From NCBI RefSeq assembly GCF_900142175.1, contig NZ_FQZX01000003.1, positions 97,766-161,765 of the forward strand: 64,000 bases of DNA, given 5' to 3'. The notes under the pieces were generated by a model. The model was not told where the DNA came from. It did no database searches and worked only from the letters and a program-made list of their open reading frames with translations. Source of the stretch: Maribacter aquivivus (GTDB taxonomy: Bacteria; Bacteroidota; Bacteroidia; Flavobacteriales; Flavobacteriaceae). Shown piece by piece: positions 1 through 9,082 of the stretch; the stretch's first letter is position 1, and each line of letters starts with the position of its first letter. Position numbers and translations under genes: made by a program.

Positions 1-1
1 T

Positions 2-1393
2 ACTTTTGAAGGACTTCCTGAAGGTACAGATTATTGGATTGGCGTTACAAGTGGTTTAACTTGTGAGGCTGTAGATGGTCCGTTTGAAATTGTTAGACCA
101 GATCCTATAATCTTTGATGCCGTGCCTACAGATGTTTCTTGTAATGGTGAAGAAGATGGGTCGATTACTGTTTCTGTTAGCGCAGGTGGTGTAGGTTTAA
201 TTCAATTTGCTATTGCACCAAACTTTAATGAGTTCTTTAGTGATTCTGATAATCCTGGTACATATACTTTTGATGAGCTTGCAGCAGGTACATATGAGAT
301 TTTAATAAAAGATGACAACGGTTGTTTTGAAAAAGATTTTATTACTGTTGAAGAGCCAGATGAGTTACAGATAATTAATATTGACACCACACCAGAGTTA
401 TGTATTGGCGCCAATAACGGTTCTGTTGTTTTTGATGTAATCGGTGGTACTCCGTTCAATGATGTTACTGTAAATCCTACTCCGTATTTTGAGTACAAAA
501 TAGAAATGATTGATCCGGTAGATGAATCAGGTACTGCAGTATTTGCTCCTTACACAGGTGCTATTATAGAAGATTTACAGGGTGGAGCTTCTTATGTGAT
601 TTACGTCCAAGATGCTAATCTATGTGCGATATCAGAGTTGTTTACAATTACCATAGGAGTTGACTTAACGGCAGAACCACAAGTTCAATATGGCTGTGAA
701 GGTATATTTCCAACGAGTACAACTACCATTCAATTAGAAAATAATAACTTATTGCCTGATTTGATGTTTGCTCTTGACCCTATTGATTCTACAGATGCGA
801 TTACTGCAAATGCTACCGATCAGTATGTTTGGGGAGATTTACCTGCTGGTGATCACATCGTGTACATTTATCATGAAAATGGTTGTACCAATATGGTTGA
901 GTTTAGTATCGATGGATATGAGCCTTTAAGCCTAGTAGTAGATAAAACCGGACCTAACGAAGTTCTTGCAACTGCAGCTGGCGGATATGGTGAATATGAG
1001 TTCTTTTTCAACGGACAATCTTTTGGTGAGGAAACTACATTTACAACCAATGAAAGCGGAATAGTAAATGTTCGTGTAAGAGATGCTAGAGGTTGTGAGT
1101 TAGAGCTTAGTGTACCATTTGAATTTACAGGTATGTTAGAATTCCCTAATTTCTTTACTCCTGATGGAGATAACTTAAATGATATCTGGTCACCTAAGAA
1201 TAGGGATCTTTTTGATGGCGTTGAGGTTAGAATTTATGACCGTTACGGTAGAGTAGTGGCTGTATTAGATGAGGTTAGCGGTTGGGACGGTACCTATGAA
1301 GGTAAAGAAGTCCCAACAGGAGATTATTGGTATGTAGTAAATGCCAATAGCGATTCGCTTAAGTATGTGGGTCACTTTACTTTATACAGATAA
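2..1393 (+). CDS. T9SS-secreted SprB-repeat protein, 3' part (5' end outside window)
   Basis: The frame is open from base 2, so this is the C-terminal 463 residues of a larger gene whose start lies upstream. Two SprB-like repeats are visible near the beginning (VSCNGEEDGSI and ELCIGANNGSV, each followed by a glycine-rich stretch and an AGTY- or GGAS-type turn). The last about 90 residues form the gliding-motility-associated C-terminal domain (FPNFFTPDGDNLNDIW, then RIYDRYGRVV, WDGTYEGKEVPTGDYWY and a final FTLYR). That domain is the sorting signal for export through the type IX secretion system, so the product should be a cell-surface or released adhesin-like protein. The GTG at 122 is internal, not a start. 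A strong terminator follows directly, so this gene ends its transcription unit. Confidence 0.9.
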   Translation, partial: TFEGLPEGTDYWIGVTSGLTCEAVDGPFEIVRPDPIIFDAVPTDVSCNGEEDGSITVSVSAGGVGLIQFAIAPNFNEFFSDSDNPGTYTFDELAAGTYEILIKDDNGCFEKDFITVEEPDELQIINIDTTPELCIGANNGSVVFDVIGGTPFNDVTVNPTPYFEYKIEMIDPVDESGTAVFAPYTGAIIEDLQGGASYVIYVQDANLCAISELFTITIGVDLTAEPQVQYGCEGIFPTSTTTIQLENNNLLPDLMFALDPIDSTDAITANATDQYVWGDLPAGDHIVYIYHENGCTNMVEFSIDGYEPLSLVVDKTGPNEVLATAAGGYGEYEFFFNGQSFGEETTFTTNESGIVNVRVRDARGCELELSVPFEFTGMLEFPNFFTPDGDNLNDIWSPKNRDLFDGVEVRIYDRYGRVVAVLDEVSGWDGTYEGKEVPTGDYWYVVNANSDSLKYVGHFTLYR

Positions 1394-1415
1394 ATAAAAG
1401 AGAGAACATAGATTT

Positions 1416-1450
1416 AAAAAGGAGGATGCATTGTGCATCCTCCTTTTTTT
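1416..1450 (+). terminator. Rho-independent terminator after the SprB-repeat gene
   Basis: A perfect 10-bp stem (GGAGGATGCA, 1421-1430, with its complement at 1434-1443) closes a 3-base loop. It is preceded by five A and followed by seven T. Confidence 0.85.
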
Positions 1451-1550
1451 TACCAAATTTTTAATAAGTTTTTGAATTCTTATTCGTCTAACGTTTCGAA
1501 CACAAATGGACCTAAAACCACTTTTACTTTAAAAGAGTTTGTTTTTAGGG

Positions 1551-1558
1551 TACATTTG
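1551..1558 (+). promoter_or_regulatory. Candidate -7 element for the esterase gene
   Basis: TACATTTG matches the Bacteroidota -7 consensus TAnnTTTG. It would start a transcript about 15 bases before the ATG at 1580. No TTG at the expected -33 distance was found, so support is partial. It favours 1580 over the upstream in-frame codon at 1433, which lies inside the terminator. Confidence 0.4.
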
Positions 1559-1579
1559 GTAGAAATTTTGCATTTACAG

Positions 1580-2293
1580 ATGAGGTCAATTTTATATGTT
1601 ATTTTACTGGTTATTTTTCAAAGTTGCGCATCTCAAGCAAAACCTATTCTGATAGATTCAGAAATGGAAACGAATGTAAAAGAGAATCTAGCCTATTACT
1701 TGTATTACCCAGAAGATTATGAGGAAGAGCCTGAGAAAGATTTCCCGTTATTACTGTTTTTACATGGCGGTGGCGAATCGGGCGATAGTCTGGTTACGGT
1801 GAAAAGAAATGGTCCGCCAAAGCTTATAGTTCAGGGTAAGAAATTTCCTTTTTTAATACTGGCGCCTCAAAATCCGAATGCAAAAAAATGGTGGAATACG
1901 AGGGCTGTAAAACAATTGTTAGATTCTATTGTTGACAATAATAGAATAGACAAACGTAGAATTTATTTAACCGGATTAAGCCGTGGGGGCGGAGCTGCTT
2001 GGGAATTGGCAGTTCAGTATCCTGATACATTCGCTGCTATGGCAGTAGTTTGCGGAATGACGCCTTTACCTTATGCTTCTTGGATTAATAGAGATATGCC
2101 AATTTGGGTTTTTCATGGCGAAAAAGATAAATCTATTCCTTTTTCAGAATCAGAGACCATGGTGGCTAAATTAAAAGAAATGGGATATGAGGTTATATTT
2201 ACCAGATACCCCAATGTAGGTCATAGTGCATGGATTAAAGCTTACGAAACAGAAGCACTCTACGATTGGTTTATGAATCAGGAATTGAAATAA
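1580..2293 (+). CDS. Secreted alpha/beta-hydrolase lipoprotein (esterase / PHB-depolymerase-like)
   Basis: The 237-residue product begins with a lipoprotein signal peptide (MRSILYVILLVIFQSC, with Cys15 as the likely lipidated residue). A dienelactone-hydrolase/prolyl-oligopeptidase-like fold follows. Visible are the oxyanion-hole HGGGESG segment, the nucleophile elbow GLSRGGG (Ser134), the acid in HGEKDKSIP (Asp183) and the histidine in VGHSAW (His215), a complete catalytic triad in the usual order. Members of this group cleave ester bonds, for example feruloyl or acetyl esters or polyester, but the substrate cannot be inferred here. An in-frame codon at 1433 would extend it by 49 residues but lies in the preceding terminator, so ATG 1580 is preferred. 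The stop is 14 bases before the next start, so the cytochrome gene is probably cotranscribed. Confidence 0.85.
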   Translation: MRSILYVILLVIFQSCASQAKPILIDSEMETNVKENLAYYLYYPEDYEEEPEKDFPLLLFLHGGGESGDSLVTVKRNGPPKLIVQGKKFPFLILAPQNPNAKKWWNTRAVKQLLDSIVDNNRIDKRRIYLTGLSRGGGAAWELAVQYPDTFAAMAVVCGMTPLPYASWINRDMPIWVFHGEKDKSIPFSESETMVAKLKEMGYEVIFTRYPNVGHSAWIKAYETEALYDWFMNQELK

Positions 2294-2307
2294 TAATAGG
2301 GTTTAAA

Positions 2308-3516
2308 ATGATTAATAGCAAGAATGTAAAATATACCATATTGAGTATTCTTGGGTTATTATTGATTTATCTTTTTTGGTATGTAAAAAATGCTGTTGAA
2401 ATTTCAGAATACCTTGAGCCCGGAATAGTAGCCACTCATTATAATGGTGCTAATTATGTAGGGTCACAAACTTGCTATGAATGTCATGCGGTTATTTATA
2501 AAACGCATTTAGAAACTGCTCATTTTAATACTTCATTTTATCCTAAAGAGGGTTCGATTAAAGGAAATTTCAGGTCAGATTCAAACGAGTTAGATTTAGG
2601 GAGTGTTCGATTAAAGATGGTTATGGATGAAGATGATTATTTTCAACTATCAAATGTTAAGTATAAAACTAAGGAAGTAGTAAAGTCGAAAATTGATATT
2701 GTAATTGGCTCAGGTGTAAAAGGACAAAGCCATCTTAATTGGAAAGGGAATGATTTATATCAATTACAGGTTTCTTATTTTCAACCCACAGACTCATGGG
2801 TAAATAGTCCTAATTTTCCAGAAAATGCATTGAATAGAAAGGTTGATGATAATTGTTTAAAATGCCATGTAACCTTTGCTCAGCATAAAGATAAAACTAG
2901 CGACAGTAAATCCTATGATAGAGAAAGAATAATTTTAGGTATAGATTGTGAACGTTGTCATGGACCTTCTGAGAATCACGTAAAATATCATCGCCAAAAC
3001 CCAGATGTTTTAGTTGGGAAGTTTATAGATAATTTCAAGAAATATAATAGACAGCAACGCTTAGATGCTTGTGCAGTTTGTCATTCTGGTTTACAGGCTC
3101 AACAGATAAAAGGAAATCCATTTTCATTCATTGCAGGAGACACCTTGTCTTTGTATTCCAAAAATTATAGAAATGTAAATTCAAATACTAAACTAGACGT
3201 TCATGGAAATCAAATGGGACTGTTGAGTGAAAGTTCATGCTTTATAAATTCCCCGAAAATGGACTGTATTACATGTCATAATCCTCATGAAAATCAGAGG
3301 GGTAATGCTAGTGTGTTTAATGCCAAGTGTTTATCGTGTCATGAAGTTAATACTATAAATAAGGTGGTTGAGGGTCAAGAACATACTGCGTCTCAAAATT
3401 GCATTAGCTGTCATATGCCTTTAGTGCCTTCTGAAGTTATGAAGTTAAAAGCAGAAGATGGAATAAATGAGATACCTGTTTATATAAGAACTCACCTTAT
3501 TGGTATTTATGAATGA
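2308..3516 (+). CDS. Membrane-anchored multiheme cytochrome c (seven CxxCH)
   Basis: The 402-residue product has one N-terminal membrane segment (about residues 8-24) and a periplasmic domain with seven CxxCH heme-c motifs: CYECH 56, CLKCH 183, CERCH 214, CAVCH 255, CITCH 320, CLSCH 341 and CISCH 365. The layout, with one motif near the N-terminus, a long gap, then clustered motifs with extra His residues, resembles the cytochrome c554 / doubled-CxxCH families that pass electrons among hemes or reduce small nitrogen or sulfur compounds. No substrate can be assigned. ATG 2308 is preferred to an in-frame codon at 2266 because it places the hydrophobic anchor at the N-terminus. It follows the esterase gene closely and ends before a bidirectional terminator facing a susD gene. 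Confidence 0.85.
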   Translation: MINSKNVKYTILSILGLLLIYLFWYVKNAVEISEYLEPGIVATHYNGANYVGSQTCYECHAVIYKTHLETAHFNTSFYPKEGSIKGNFRSDSNELDLGSVRLKMVMDEDDYFQLSNVKYKTKEVVKSKIDIVIGSGVKGQSHLNWKGNDLYQLQVSYFQPTDSWVNSPNFPENALNRKVDDNCLKCHVTFAQHKDKTSDSKSYDRERIILGIDCERCHGPSENHVKYHRQNPDVLVGKFIDNFKKYNRQQRLDACAVCHSGLQAQQIKGNPFSFIAGDTLSLYSKNYRNVNSNTKLDVHGNQMGLLSESSCFINSPKMDCITCHNPHENQRGNASVFNAKCLSCHEVNTINKVVEGQEHTASQNCISCHMPLVPSEVMKLKAEDGINEIPVYIRTHLIGIYE

Positions 3517-3537
3517 TTCTAGTAGTATATAAAAATA

Positions 3538-3572
3538 TAAAGAGTGGTTAAAACTGTTTTAACCACTCTTTA
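3538..3572. terminator. Bidirectional terminator between convergent genes
   Basis: A perfect 17-bp inverted repeat (3538-3554 against 3556-3572) has A-rich and T-rich ends. It lies between the plus-strand cytochrome gene and the minus-strand susD gene and can stop transcription from both sides. Confidence 0.8.
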
Positions 3573-3604
3573 TGCAACTAACAATTAACAATACTATTTA
3601 TACT

Positions 3605-5365
3605 TTAATAAGCTGGATCTTGTGTTAATGTAGGTTGCCCGTCAATAGCTGATCTATCAATAGCTTCAATAGGAATAGGGAAAAACTCATTCTTGCCCTC
3701 TACAAATGATCTACCTTGTAAATAACTTCTCAATTGAGATTCACTTGCGATATAAGCATTAAGTGTTTCTGCAGCGATTCCCCAACGTTGAAGATCAAAT
3801 AAACGGTGTCCTTCTAATGCAAACTCTAATCGAGTTTCAAATCGTACTGCTTTTCTTGCTACTGCTGGATCTGTCCATGCATCGTCATACGTTGCTATTT
3901 CATAATTAGCGGCAGGAGTTCCTTCAAGAATTGTAAAGTCATTACGTTCCGCGCCTTGTGTTGCCCTTGGTACAAAACCAGCAGGGTTAGCAGCTCTTGA
4001 TCGTATTTCATTTACTAATTCTCTAGCTCTTTCTAAGTCACCTAATTCAACTTCAGCCTCAGCTAACCATAAATAAATCATATCTAATCTCATGATTCTA
4101 TAGTTGTTGGCAGAAAGATTACCCCAGCCACCTTGACCAAAAGCTTCTGGCTCTGCCACATGCTTCATTGAAAAGAAAGGTCCTGCATACGTTAAATCAC
4201 GTACAAAATCAGTTTGATAAATTTTGAAACCTTTGTATAATATACCTGGTCTACCAACTGAATGATCTAGTCTAGGATCTAATGTGCCTGTATAGGTAGA
4301 TAGCGTGGTAGTTTCATCAGTTTCAAACGGAACGTTAGAATCATTGAAAGTATCCAACATTGGTAATCCATTTTCCGTTTTGTATGCATTAACTAAGTTC
4401 TGCGAAGCTTGGTAGAATCCACAGCAGCCCCAAGGATCAGTGTACGGATGAGCTAACCCAATACCTCTATTAGAAGCACCATCTGCAGCACTACTAATTG
4501 CATACTGTACTTCAAAAATTGATTCTGTGTTATTCCGTGTTCCTACTTTGAAATTATCTTCAAATTTATCCATTAATATAAACGGACCATTGTCAACTAT
4601 ATCATCTAGAATAACCTTTGCTTCACCCAATTTAGTGGTGTTTGCATTACCTGCTTCATCCCATCCTTGGTACATTTTTGCTTTTGCTAAAAATGCTTTT
4701 GCTGCCCATTTTGTTGGTCTACCAACGTCACTTTGTGTGGTTGGTAATACGGCTACCGCAGCCTCAAAATCAGCTTCAATTAGTGGCCAGATTTCTCTGT
4801 CATTAGGTATTTTGGTACTTTCTAAATCATTTAATTGAAAATTTGTGTCATCAACATATACAGGTGACCTCCACATTTTTCTTGCTTCAAAATGAAATAG
4901 CCCTCTTAAAAATCTGGCTTCAGCAATTACTTGAGCTCTTCTTTCATCAGATATGCCATCTTCAACAGCTGCAAGTGTAGTTAATGTAATATTAGCATTT
5001 GCTACACCTTTGTATAAACCTCTCCACTTATCACGTATGTGAACATTAAATGACTGGAAGTCATAGGCTTCTATAAATGATTGTTCTGGTTGATCTCCAG
5101 CATCTGTACCTTTTAAAGCATCATCAGAAGCTATATTGAATACCCAACTATGAATATCATTATGCCATGTTTGTCCTTCAAGACCACCACCTGGCACCAT
5201 GTTATAAGTACCTATAAGTAGGTTTTCTACACCGTCAGGTGTAGCAACGTCTGCCTCACTAAATTGACCTTCGGGCTGTCTATCTAAAAACTCATCACTA
5301 CATGCAACAACAAAAAGAAGTGCTGTAATTAATGAGGATATATAAATCCAATTTCTTTTTTTCAT
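3605..5365 (-). CDS. SusD/RagB outer-membrane lipoprotein (pair 1)
   Basis: The 586-residue product is a SusD-family surface lipoprotein that captures ligand over its partner SusC channel. It starts with a signal peptide and lipobox ending LLFVVAC followed by SDEFLDRQP, the usual SusD start. Family signatures include AEARFLRGLFHFEARKMW, GRPTKWAAKAFLAKAKMYQG, the C-terminal RLEFALEGHRLFDLQRWG and the ending PTLTQDPAY. ATG 5365 is chosen because it puts the signal peptide at the N-terminus; an in-frame ATG at 5389 would add eight residues. The upstream susC ends just before it, so the two form an operon. A mid-protein GCCGFYQ segment is shared with the second SusD in this window, showing the two are paralogues. 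Confidence 0.93.
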   Translation of the reverse strand: MKKRNWIYISSLITALLFVVACSDEFLDRQPEGQFSEADVATPDGVENLLIGTYNMVPGGGLEGQTWHNDIHSWVFNIASDDALKGTDAGDQPEQSFIEAYDFQSFNVHIRDKWRGLYKGVANANITLTTLAAVEDGISDERRAQVIAEARFLRGLFHFEARKMWRSPVYVDDTNFQLNDLESTKIPNDREIWPLIEADFEAAVAVLPTTQSDVGRPTKWAAKAFLAKAKMYQGWDEAGNANTTKLGEAKVILDDIVDNGPFILMDKFEDNFKVGTRNNTESIFEVQYAISSAADGASNRGIGLAHPYTDPWGCCGFYQASQNLVNAYKTENGLPMLDTFNDSNVPFETDETTTLSTYTGTLDPRLDHSVGRPGILYKGFKIYQTDFVRDLTYAGPFFSMKHVAEPEAFGQGGWGNLSANNYRIMRLDMIYLWLAEAEVELGDLERARELVNEIRSRAANPAGFVPRATQGAERNDFTILEGTPAANYEIATYDDAWTDPAVARKAVRFETRLEFALEGHRLFDLQRWGIAAETLNAYIASESQLRSYLQGRSFVEGKNEFFPIPIEAIDRSAIDGQPTLTQDPAY

Positions 5366-5390
5366 GATATATTTTATTAGCATTTTCAAA

Positions 5391-8300
5391 TTATTTTAAA
5401 GTTACATTTAAGCCTAAAGTGAATGTTCGGGCTACAGGTAAACCACCACCATCATAACCTAAGGTTAGGTTTCTTCTAGAATCATCAGTATTACTTAATT
5501 GTACTTCTGGGTTAAGACCTGTGTATTTAGTAAACGTAGCCAGGTTTTGACCTTGAACATAAATATTAGCATTAGCAATACCGCCTATAGATTCTAATAA
5601 ATTTTGCTCAAAATTATAAGTAAGTTGGATGTTTTTTAAACGGAAAAACGAAGCATCTTCTATGAAGTATGATGAAGGACGACTACTAACAGCATCGTTA
5701 CGATCCATTATTGGTGTAGTAGCATTCGGATTTGCTGCTACCCAAGTAGAAGGGTCAGATTGCGGGTTCGTTGGTTGCCATGCATCGTAAAGTGCTCTTG
5801 TTGACTTATTACCTTGGAAGGTGTTGAAATCTGCAAAATAACGAGTATAGTTAAAGACATCATTACCTTGAGATCCATTACCAAACACATTAAGCGCTAG
5901 GTTTTTATAAGTAAGGTTTATGTTTATACCATACGTGAAGTCTGGGTGAGGTGTACCTATTACCGTACGGTCATCATCATTGATTACTCCATCATTATTT
6001 ACATCTTCAACTTTAAATTTACCAGGAGCGTTGTAATCTCCGTAAGGAGCCCAAGCATCTGCTTCTGCCTGAGTTTGGAAAAGACCTAAAGTCTTAAATC
6101 CATAAAAGGAAGAAACTGGTAAACCTTCTTGTGTTATTGATAAGGCAGGAATTCTTTCACTTCGTCCAAAAATACGAATGTTCTCACCACCTAATTCAGT
6201 TACTTCATTATCATAAGTTGACCAGTTTACATTTACACTATAACCAAAGTCACCCTTTTCATCACTATAACCTAATCCTAAATCAAGACCTTTGTTTACC
6301 AATTCTCCAACGTTAAAAGAAGGCACGGTTGCTTGACCTGCAGTATACGTTGGTGGAACTTCAATTAACATATCAGCTGTCGTACGGCTATAAATATCCA
6401 AGTTGAAATTTATTTTACTGTCGAACATAACTAAATCTAAACCAAAATTACCCTGCGTTGTTGTCTCCCATTTAGCATTTGGGTTACCGAAGGCTTGAGT
6501 AGAGAATCCTATAGTTGGTGACCCTGTGCTGCCATCTATTGGATAACCGCCCGTGCCAATATCGGAACGGAATGTAGTATAGGCATTATAATCACCAATT
6601 TGTTGGTTGCCAGTTTGTCCCCAACCATATCTAAGTTTTAAGTCATTTATCCATTCAACACTATCCATAAAGCTCTCGTCAGATACTCTCCAACCTAAAC
6701 TAAATGCTGGAAAAACAGCACTATTTGCCGCTTGTTGAAATCTAGATGAAGAATCATTTCTTAAAGTAACTTGTGCTAAGTATTTACCATCGTAATCGTA
6801 GTTTAATTTTCCGAATTGTGACCATAACGAATAATCTTGCCACACATAGCCGCGGTTACTTGATGTAGTAGCGTCACCTAAATCCAAATAACTAATAATA
6901 TTATTAGTTTCAAATTTGAAACGTTGGCGAGAGGCTTCAAAACGCTCTTCGAATTGTTGTATAGACTCCACACCAACATACGCAGCGAAATTATGCTTTT
7001 CATTAAATGTTTTAGAATAGCTTACAGTATTGGTCCACGTCCATTGATATTCATATTCTTCACGTGCAGTAGAACTATTGATGAAATTACCCTCTACATA
7101 TTCTGGTTGGGGTCTTCCGATATCTCTATTTCTTTGTACTCTGCTATCTAAACCGAAACTAGAACGAACACTTATATTTGGGGTGATGTCATAATTAGCA
7201 AAAACATTACCTAATAAACGTAATCTGTAAGTACGGTCATCTTGGTTTCTAGATAAGCTAGCGAAAGGGTTATAATTGTTACCCAAGTTTGCCCCCCTAC
7301 TACCCGCAAAATTACCAGCAATATCATAAATAGGTAAAAGTGGATGATGCTTATAGGCTCCTTGTACGGGACCTTGTTCATCGAAATTGTTTACAACACC
7401 TTTTTTGTTATCAAAAGAAGCTGTAAAATTTTCACCAATCGTTAACTTTTGATTTAGCGCTTTAAATTCGGTATTGGCTCTAATGGAAACTCTATTGTAA
7501 TCAGAAAATTTAATAATTTCTGATTGCTCAAAATAATTTAAACTAAAAGCATAACGTGCATTTTCCGTAGCACCTGAGGCAGAAAGATTATGGCTCATAA
7601 TCGGAGCAGAACGTGTAATAGCGTTCCACCAATTAGTATCTGCTGATTCTGTAATGGCATAGATATTTTCTGGAGTTAATGAATACAAACTTGGGTCAGT
7701 ACCATCATCACCAGCATTTGCTCCACTTGGAAAAACAAAATCTGGAATAGTTACTTCTCCATTTGGTCCATAGCTATATTGACCATGACTTGGTGTTACA
7801 CCAGCATATAAGTCAGCTAAATACAAATATTCACCTAAATCTGCTGCATTTAAAGCGTCTACATCTTCTGCGGCAGATTGAATTCCATAAAAAGTATTAT
7901 AGGTAATTTGTGGTTTGCCCATTTTACCTTTTTTGGTGGTAATGATAATTACTCCATTAGCAGCCCTTGAACCGTAAATAGATGCGGCAGAGGCATCTTT
8001 TAAAACCTGTAATGATTCTATATCGTTTGGGTTAAGGTTAGATTGTGTCTGAGAAGGAACTCCGTCAATGATATATAAAGGGTCATTATTTCCTAAAGTT
8101 CCAAAACCTCTAATACGTACAGTAGCTTCACCACCAGCTCTTGCATCATTAACAATATTTACACCAGCGGCCCTACCTTGAAGTTGTTGTGCGAAAGTTG
8201 TAGCTGGAATAGCTAAAAGATCTTCTGTATCAACGACACTAACTGAACCTGTCAAGTCTTTTTTCGCCTGAGTGCCGTAGCCAGTTACTACTACTTCATC

Positions 8301-8690
8301 TAACTTACTGGCATCTTCCTGAAGAGTAACGCTAATAGTTGTTTGATTGTCAATAGCAACCTCCATGGTTTTAAAGCCAATATAGCTAATTACTAAGGTC
8401 GCATTACTTGGTGCGTCAATAGTATAATTTCCATCAAAATCGGTTTGGGTACCATTGGTTGTTCCTTTTACAAGCACACTAGCACCTGGTAATGGACCCA
8501 TTTCGTCAGAAACCGTTCCTGTAACGGTATTTTGAACAATTGCTGATTTAACTTCTTTTGAGGTTGTTAATTTTTCATTTGCTACGATTTCTTGCGTGCA
8601 AATACAAGCTAAAATCAGTAGAAATCCTTGGCTTAGGAATGATGTTTTTCCTTTGGATTTTACAGATTTAAAATCTAGTTTTTTTTTCAT
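5391..8690 (-). CDS. SusC/RagA TonB-dependent outer-membrane receptor (pair 1)
   Basis: This 1099-residue protein is a TonB-linked outer-membrane transporter. After a signal region ending near CICTQEIVANE come a carboxypeptidase-regulatory-like domain (TVTGTVSDEMGPLPGASVLV through YIGFKTMEVAI), the SusC signature DEVVVTGYGTQAKKDLTGSV, a plug domain (RIRGFGTLGNNDPLYIIDGV; AASIYGSRAANGVIIITTKK) and a C-terminal beta-barrel ending RTFTLGLNVTLK. It imports oligomers or peptides captured by its SusD partner, which is encoded immediately downstream. The start ATG 8690 is the only one that gives a complete signal peptide. No neighbouring hydrolase identifies the substrate. Confidence 0.95.
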   Translation of the reverse strand: MKKKLDFKSVKSKGKTSFLSQGFLLILACICTQEIVANEKLTTSKEVKSAIVQNTVTGTVSDEMGPLPGASVLVKGTTNGTQTDFDGNYTIDAPSNATLVISYIGFKTMEVAIDNQTTISVTLQEDASKLDEVVVTGYGTQAKKDLTGSVSVVDTEDLLAIPATTFAQQLQGRAAGVNIVNDARAGGEATVRIRGFGTLGNNDPLYIIDGVPSQTQSNLNPNDIESLQVLKDASAASIYGSRAANGVIIITTKKGKMGKPQITYNTFYGIQSAAEDVDALNAADLGEYLYLADLYAGVTPSHGQYSYGPNGEVTIPDFVFPSGANAGDDGTDPSLYSLTPENIYAITESADTNWWNAITRSAPIMSHNLSASGATENARYAFSLNYFEQSEIIKFSDYNRVSIRANTEFKALNQKLTIGENFTASFDNKKGVVNNFDEQGPVQGAYKHHPLLPIYDIAGNFAGSRGANLGNNYNPFASLSRNQDDRTYRLRLLGNVFANYDITPNISVRSSFGLDSRVQRNRDIGRPQPEYVEGNFINSSTAREEYEYQWTWTNTVSYSKTFNEKHNFAAYVGVESIQQFEERFEASRQRFKFETNNIISYLDLGDATTSSNRGYVWQDYSLWSQFGKLNYDYDGKYLAQVTLRNDSSSRFQQAANSAVFPAFSLGWRVSDESFMDSVEWINDLKLRYGWGQTGNQQIGDYNAYTTFRSDIGTGGYPIDGSTGSPTIGFSTQAFGNPNAKWETTTQGNFGLDLVMFDSKINFNLDIYSRTTADMLIEVPPTYTAGQATVPSFNVGELVNKGLDLGLGYSDEKGDFGYSVNVNWSTYDNEVTELGGENIRIFGRSERIPALSITQEGLPVSSFYGFKTLGLFQTQAEADAWAPYGDYNAPGKFKVEDVNNDGVINDDDRTVIGTPHPDFTYGININLTYKNLALNVFGNGSQGNDVFNYTRYFADFNTFQGNKSTRALYDAWQPTNPQSDPSTWVAANPNATTPIMDRNDAVSSRPSSYFIEDASFFRLKNIQLTYNFEQNLLESIGGIANANIYVQGQNLATFTKYTGLNPEVQLSNTDDSRRNLTLGYDGGGLPVARTFTLGLNVTLK

Positions 8691-9082
8691 AATAAGTTGT
8701 TGTTTGATAAATTATTGAATTATTACAAATTCTTAATGTGCGTTAAGAATTATACAATATTGATATAATATTAGTTAATAATTTATCAAATATCCAGTAA
8801 TATGGTATTTTTTTTAATAAAAATACACTTGTGGCTTCTTGAGTGTTATTTGTCGATTTGTAAGTGTTGTCTGTCGTAATAATTGGAAGTTACTACTTTC
8901 TCTTATTACCCATTTTAATTGTTAAAGAATACAACTAGAGGTATTTATGTTAATTTTTTTTGCTTTTAAAAATTGTGGGAATGGTATTCGTTTAATTATG
9001 GTAATGCGTTTTTTGATAAACGGAAATCGGCTGGCATATTTCTGAAATATGCCAGCCGATTTCTTTAAGATAATACCAGTTT
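8691..9082 (-). other. Intergenic leader upstream of susC (pair 1)
   Basis: This 392-base AT-rich gap lies between susC (transcribed away, minus strand) and the end of the FG-GAP lipoprotein gene. The distal end holds the palindrome annotated at 9023-9063. No TAnnTTTG element was found on the minus strand within it and no small reading frame is convincing. The susC promoter must lie here or be read through from upstream. Confidence 0.6.
9023..9063 (-). terminator. Long palindromic hairpin, probable terminator of the FG-GAP lipoprotein gene
   Basis: A perfect 20-bp inverted repeat (9023-9042 against 9044-9063) is separated by one base and would fold with a small loop. It sits 20 bases past the stop of the minus-strand gene ending at 9083. 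The T-tract beyond it on that strand is interrupted, so termination strength is uncertain. Confidence 0.6.

Noticed and set aside
1433..1579. N-terminal extension of the esterase reading frame
   Set aside because: It begins inside the preceding terminator and would bury the lipoprotein signal peptide.
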